Shown one piece after another: positions 5,747 through 6,863 of a DNA stretch of 6,863 nt. Location of the stretch: contig PWIZ01000408.1 in assembly GCA_003560175.1 (NCBI GenBank), forward strand, positions 1-6,863, written 5' to 3'. The translations under genes and the position numbers were made by a program. How positions within the stretch are numbered: position 1 is the first letter of the stretch; every line of letters begins with the position of its first letter. Origin of the DNA: Halomonas sp. Lineage in GTDB: Bacteria; Pseudomonadota; Gammaproteobacteria; Pseudomonadales; Halomonadaceae. Under the pieces are notes generated by a model. The model was not told where the DNA came from and made no database searches. It saw only the letters and a list, made by a program, of their open reading frames with translations.

Positions 5747-6513
5747 ACACAATCCTCCATAAATTCATTATCGTTGAAGGGTATTGCGGAGGGGTTGAAA
5801 TGGGGACATATGTCTTGGTACTCGCACCACGGACATAGTTTGCCGGGCTTTGGTTCAAACCTACCCTCCCTAATACCATCTACCATATCTTCTACTAGGT
5901 ATATAAGTCTTTCGGTGGTGAATTCTTCCGGGGCACTCTTCATACTACCTTCTGAAATGAAGGCAAAAAACATGTCGGGTGGGGACTCTGCGTCAATAAG
6001 AATTTGATAAACCTTACCCTGTATGTGTTTTTCCTCGGCAAGATGGAACCATTTAGATTTGCCAGTCTTCCAGTCTATAACCCTCTTTCCGTCATAGTAA
6101 TCTATATACCCATGCAGGTTTGGCAAATCCGTCCGCCCCGGAATCTCTACCGTATAATGATCTTCAATAGATATCGGCCAAGGAAGTCCCTGTTTCTCAC
6201 GATGTAGTTCAAACTTTATCATATTGGATATGGTTTTTTCTACCTTTTTCTGAACGGTCGTGTTCCATTCTGGGTTCACACCGTGCATCATTTTGTCCCT
6301 TATGATGTTATCCCAATCTGCCGGGCGCTCTGGTTGTTTATAAATCGATTCCATTACTTCATGAACCAACGAACCAAATTCCATAGCAGACTTGTCAGTC
6401 TCAGACTGGGGCTGTTCGGTTGCATGTGCCCAAAATTTAAAAGGACAATGCGTGTATCTTGCGATACCGCTCGCTGACACTTGGTCGGGCACTTCGATGG
6501 GCACCGTCTTCAT
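5737..6513 (-). CDS. Cas4/RecB-like PD-(D/E)XK nuclease with Fe-S cluster motif
   Basis: This protein of 258 residues shows the Cas4/RecB/AddB-type layout. An N-terminal ASGIARYTHCPFKFW (14-28) supplies C23, and GSLVHEVME (47-55) supplies H51. The catalytic core is LHGYIDYYDGKRVIDWKTGK (133-152), with D138, D147 and K149, and is followed by QGKVYQ (165-170) as motif III. The C-terminal C227-x2-C230-x5-C236 completes four cysteines for a 4Fe-4S cluster with C23. Family members are exonucleases or end-processing enzymes; in archaeal viruses they are thought to act in recombination or replication. No cas1, cas2 or CRISPR array is nearby, so an adaptation role is not supported. ATG 6513 is preferred over GTG 6522 because it overlaps the upstream TGA as ATGA and has GGGGTG six bases upstream. 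Confidence 0.92.
   Translation of the reverse strand: MKTVPIEVPDQVSASGIARYTHCPFKFWAHATEQPQSETDKSAMEFGSLVHEVMESIYKQPERPADWDNIIRDKMMHGVNPEWNTTVQKKVEKTISNMIKFELHREKQGLPWPISIEDHYTVEIPGRTDLPNLHGYIDYYDGKRVIDWKTGKSKWFHLAEEKHIQGKVYQILIDAESPPDMFFAFISEGSMKSAPEEFTTERLIYLVEDMVDGIREGRFEPKPGKLCPWCEYQDICPHFNPSAIPFNDNEFMEDCVWE
5753..5758 (-). promoter_or_regulatory. Shine-Dalgarno site selecting ATG 5746
   Basis: GGAGGA on the minus strand is followed by TTGTGT and ATG at 5746. The site lies in the last codons of the nuclease gene. It favours 5746 over the TTG at 5752, which directly abuts the site, and over ATG 5740. Confidence 0.6.
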
Positions 6514-6863
6514 TCTTTGCACCCCAAGACTACCCGTATCCCCCTTGCAGAAAGAGAAATCAATCGACAGTGTGTGTTATAATCAACATAATTATCGACA
6601 TAGTAGTCTACATCAGCGTCGTTATAATCCAAACCATGGTCCTCAACAAGTTCGTGAACCGCCTCTAATAGTTTCACGGCGACACTCATGTTTTCCACCT
6701 GTATCAACATATGGTTAAAGGAATGTTCAGACGTTTCTGCTTTCATTCTCTCTACCAAGATTGCGTAATCACTTGGGTAATCCATGTGTCCTTCCAGACA
6801 CGTCTCACAATAGAGACCGCCGTCAGCACCCCTCCTCATGTCCTCATCGGGAAGGGTGTTACC
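6510..6863 (-). CDS. Zinc-motif protein, 5'-truncated by window edge
   Basis: The frame is open through the right edge: eight codons (GNTLPDED) precede the first ATG at 6839, with no stop. The visible 117 residues begin GNTLPDEDMRRGADGGLYCE and include C19-x2-C22, a pattern typical of the second half of a zinc ribbon or LIM-like knuckle whose first CxxC would lie just upstream, outside the window. ATG 6839 lacks a convincing ribosome binding site, so an internal start is less likely than truncation. The middle (about 40-75) is a probable helical segment, followed by an Asp/Tyr-rich tract (about 76-96) and a short hydrophobic end (VVLGCKE). No family is recognised. The TGA stop overlaps the nuclease start as ATGA, so the two are translationally coupled. 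Confidence 0.75.
   Translation of the reverse strand, partial: GNTLPDEDMRRGADGGLYCETCLEGHMDYPSDYAILVERMKAETSEHSFNHMLIQVENMSVAVKLLEAVHELVEDHGLDYNDADVDYYVDNYVDYNTHCRLISLSARGIRVVLGCKE
6520..6525 (-). promoter_or_regulatory. Shine-Dalgarno site selecting ATG 6513
   Basis: GGGGTG on the minus strand is separated by CAAAGA from ATG 6513. The alternative GTG at 6522 lies inside this site and lacks a well-placed site of its own, so the nuclease start is put at 6513. Confidence 0.5.

Noticed and set aside
5737..6513. CRISPR adaptation locus suggested by the Cas4-like protein
   Set aside because: No direct repeats with spacers and no cas1- or cas2-like gene were found in the window.
6514..6522. GTG at 6522 as start of the Cas4-like nuclease
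   Set aside because: It would lie inside the likely ribosome binding site and lacks its own; ATG 6513 has both the site and the ATGA overlap.

Overview
The window is a gene-dense, single-direction replication and recombination cluster. Every supported gene lies on the minus strand, so transcription runs from high to low coordinates. Neighbouring genes overlap (ATGA, GTGA, TAATG junctions) or sit within about a dozen bases, and most starts have a GGAGG-type ribosome binding site. There is no gene-free stretch and no internal gap large enough for an obvious promoter, so the block is probably transcribed as part of one long operon that starts outside the window. No tRNA, rRNA, CRISPR array, insertion sequence or terminator was seen.

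The clearest taxonomic signal is a full-length PCNA sliding clamp of the archaeal/eukaryotic type together with an XPF/ERCC4-type nuclease. Both point to an archaeal setting. The tight packing, many small unknown proteins, a phage-like metallophosphoesterase, a gp32-like zinc-containing putative ssDNA-binding protein and a stand-alone AAA+ ATPase suggest a virus (for example an archaeal tailed virus) or another archaeal mobile element rather than a chromosome. No capsid, terminase, portal or tail gene is present, so the viral assignment is inference; the host lineage cannot be named.

Layout in transcription order: a 5'-truncated zinc-motif protein (6863-6510); a Cas4/RecB-like Fe-S PD-(D/E)XK nuclease (6513-5737); an eight-cysteine zinc protein (5746-5474); PCNA (5474-4752); an ERCC4-type nuclease using a TTG start (4740-4126); a calcineurin-like metallophosphoesterase (4129-3266); a Myb/SANT-like DNA-binding protein (3264-3067); an unknown 61-residue protein (3070-2885); a putative ssDNA-binding protein (2898-2029); an AAA+ ATPase with a winged-helix tail (2023-527); an unknown acidic protein whose 5' end appears frameshifted (484-167, with a well-initiated 17-codon ORF at 530-477 just upstream); and a 3'-truncated unknown protein (170-1).

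Taken together, the genes could supply a clamp, an ssDNA-binding protein, a helicase-like ATPase and three different nucleases or phosphoesterases for end processing, branched-DNA cleavage and recombination during replication. No DNA polymerase, primase or clamp loader is visible here. The most useful second looks are the apparent frameshift near 497-499, the eight-cysteine protein coupled to PCNA, the noncanonical active sites of the AAA+ protein and the phosphoesterase, and the pairing of a gp32-like protein with an archaeal clamp.
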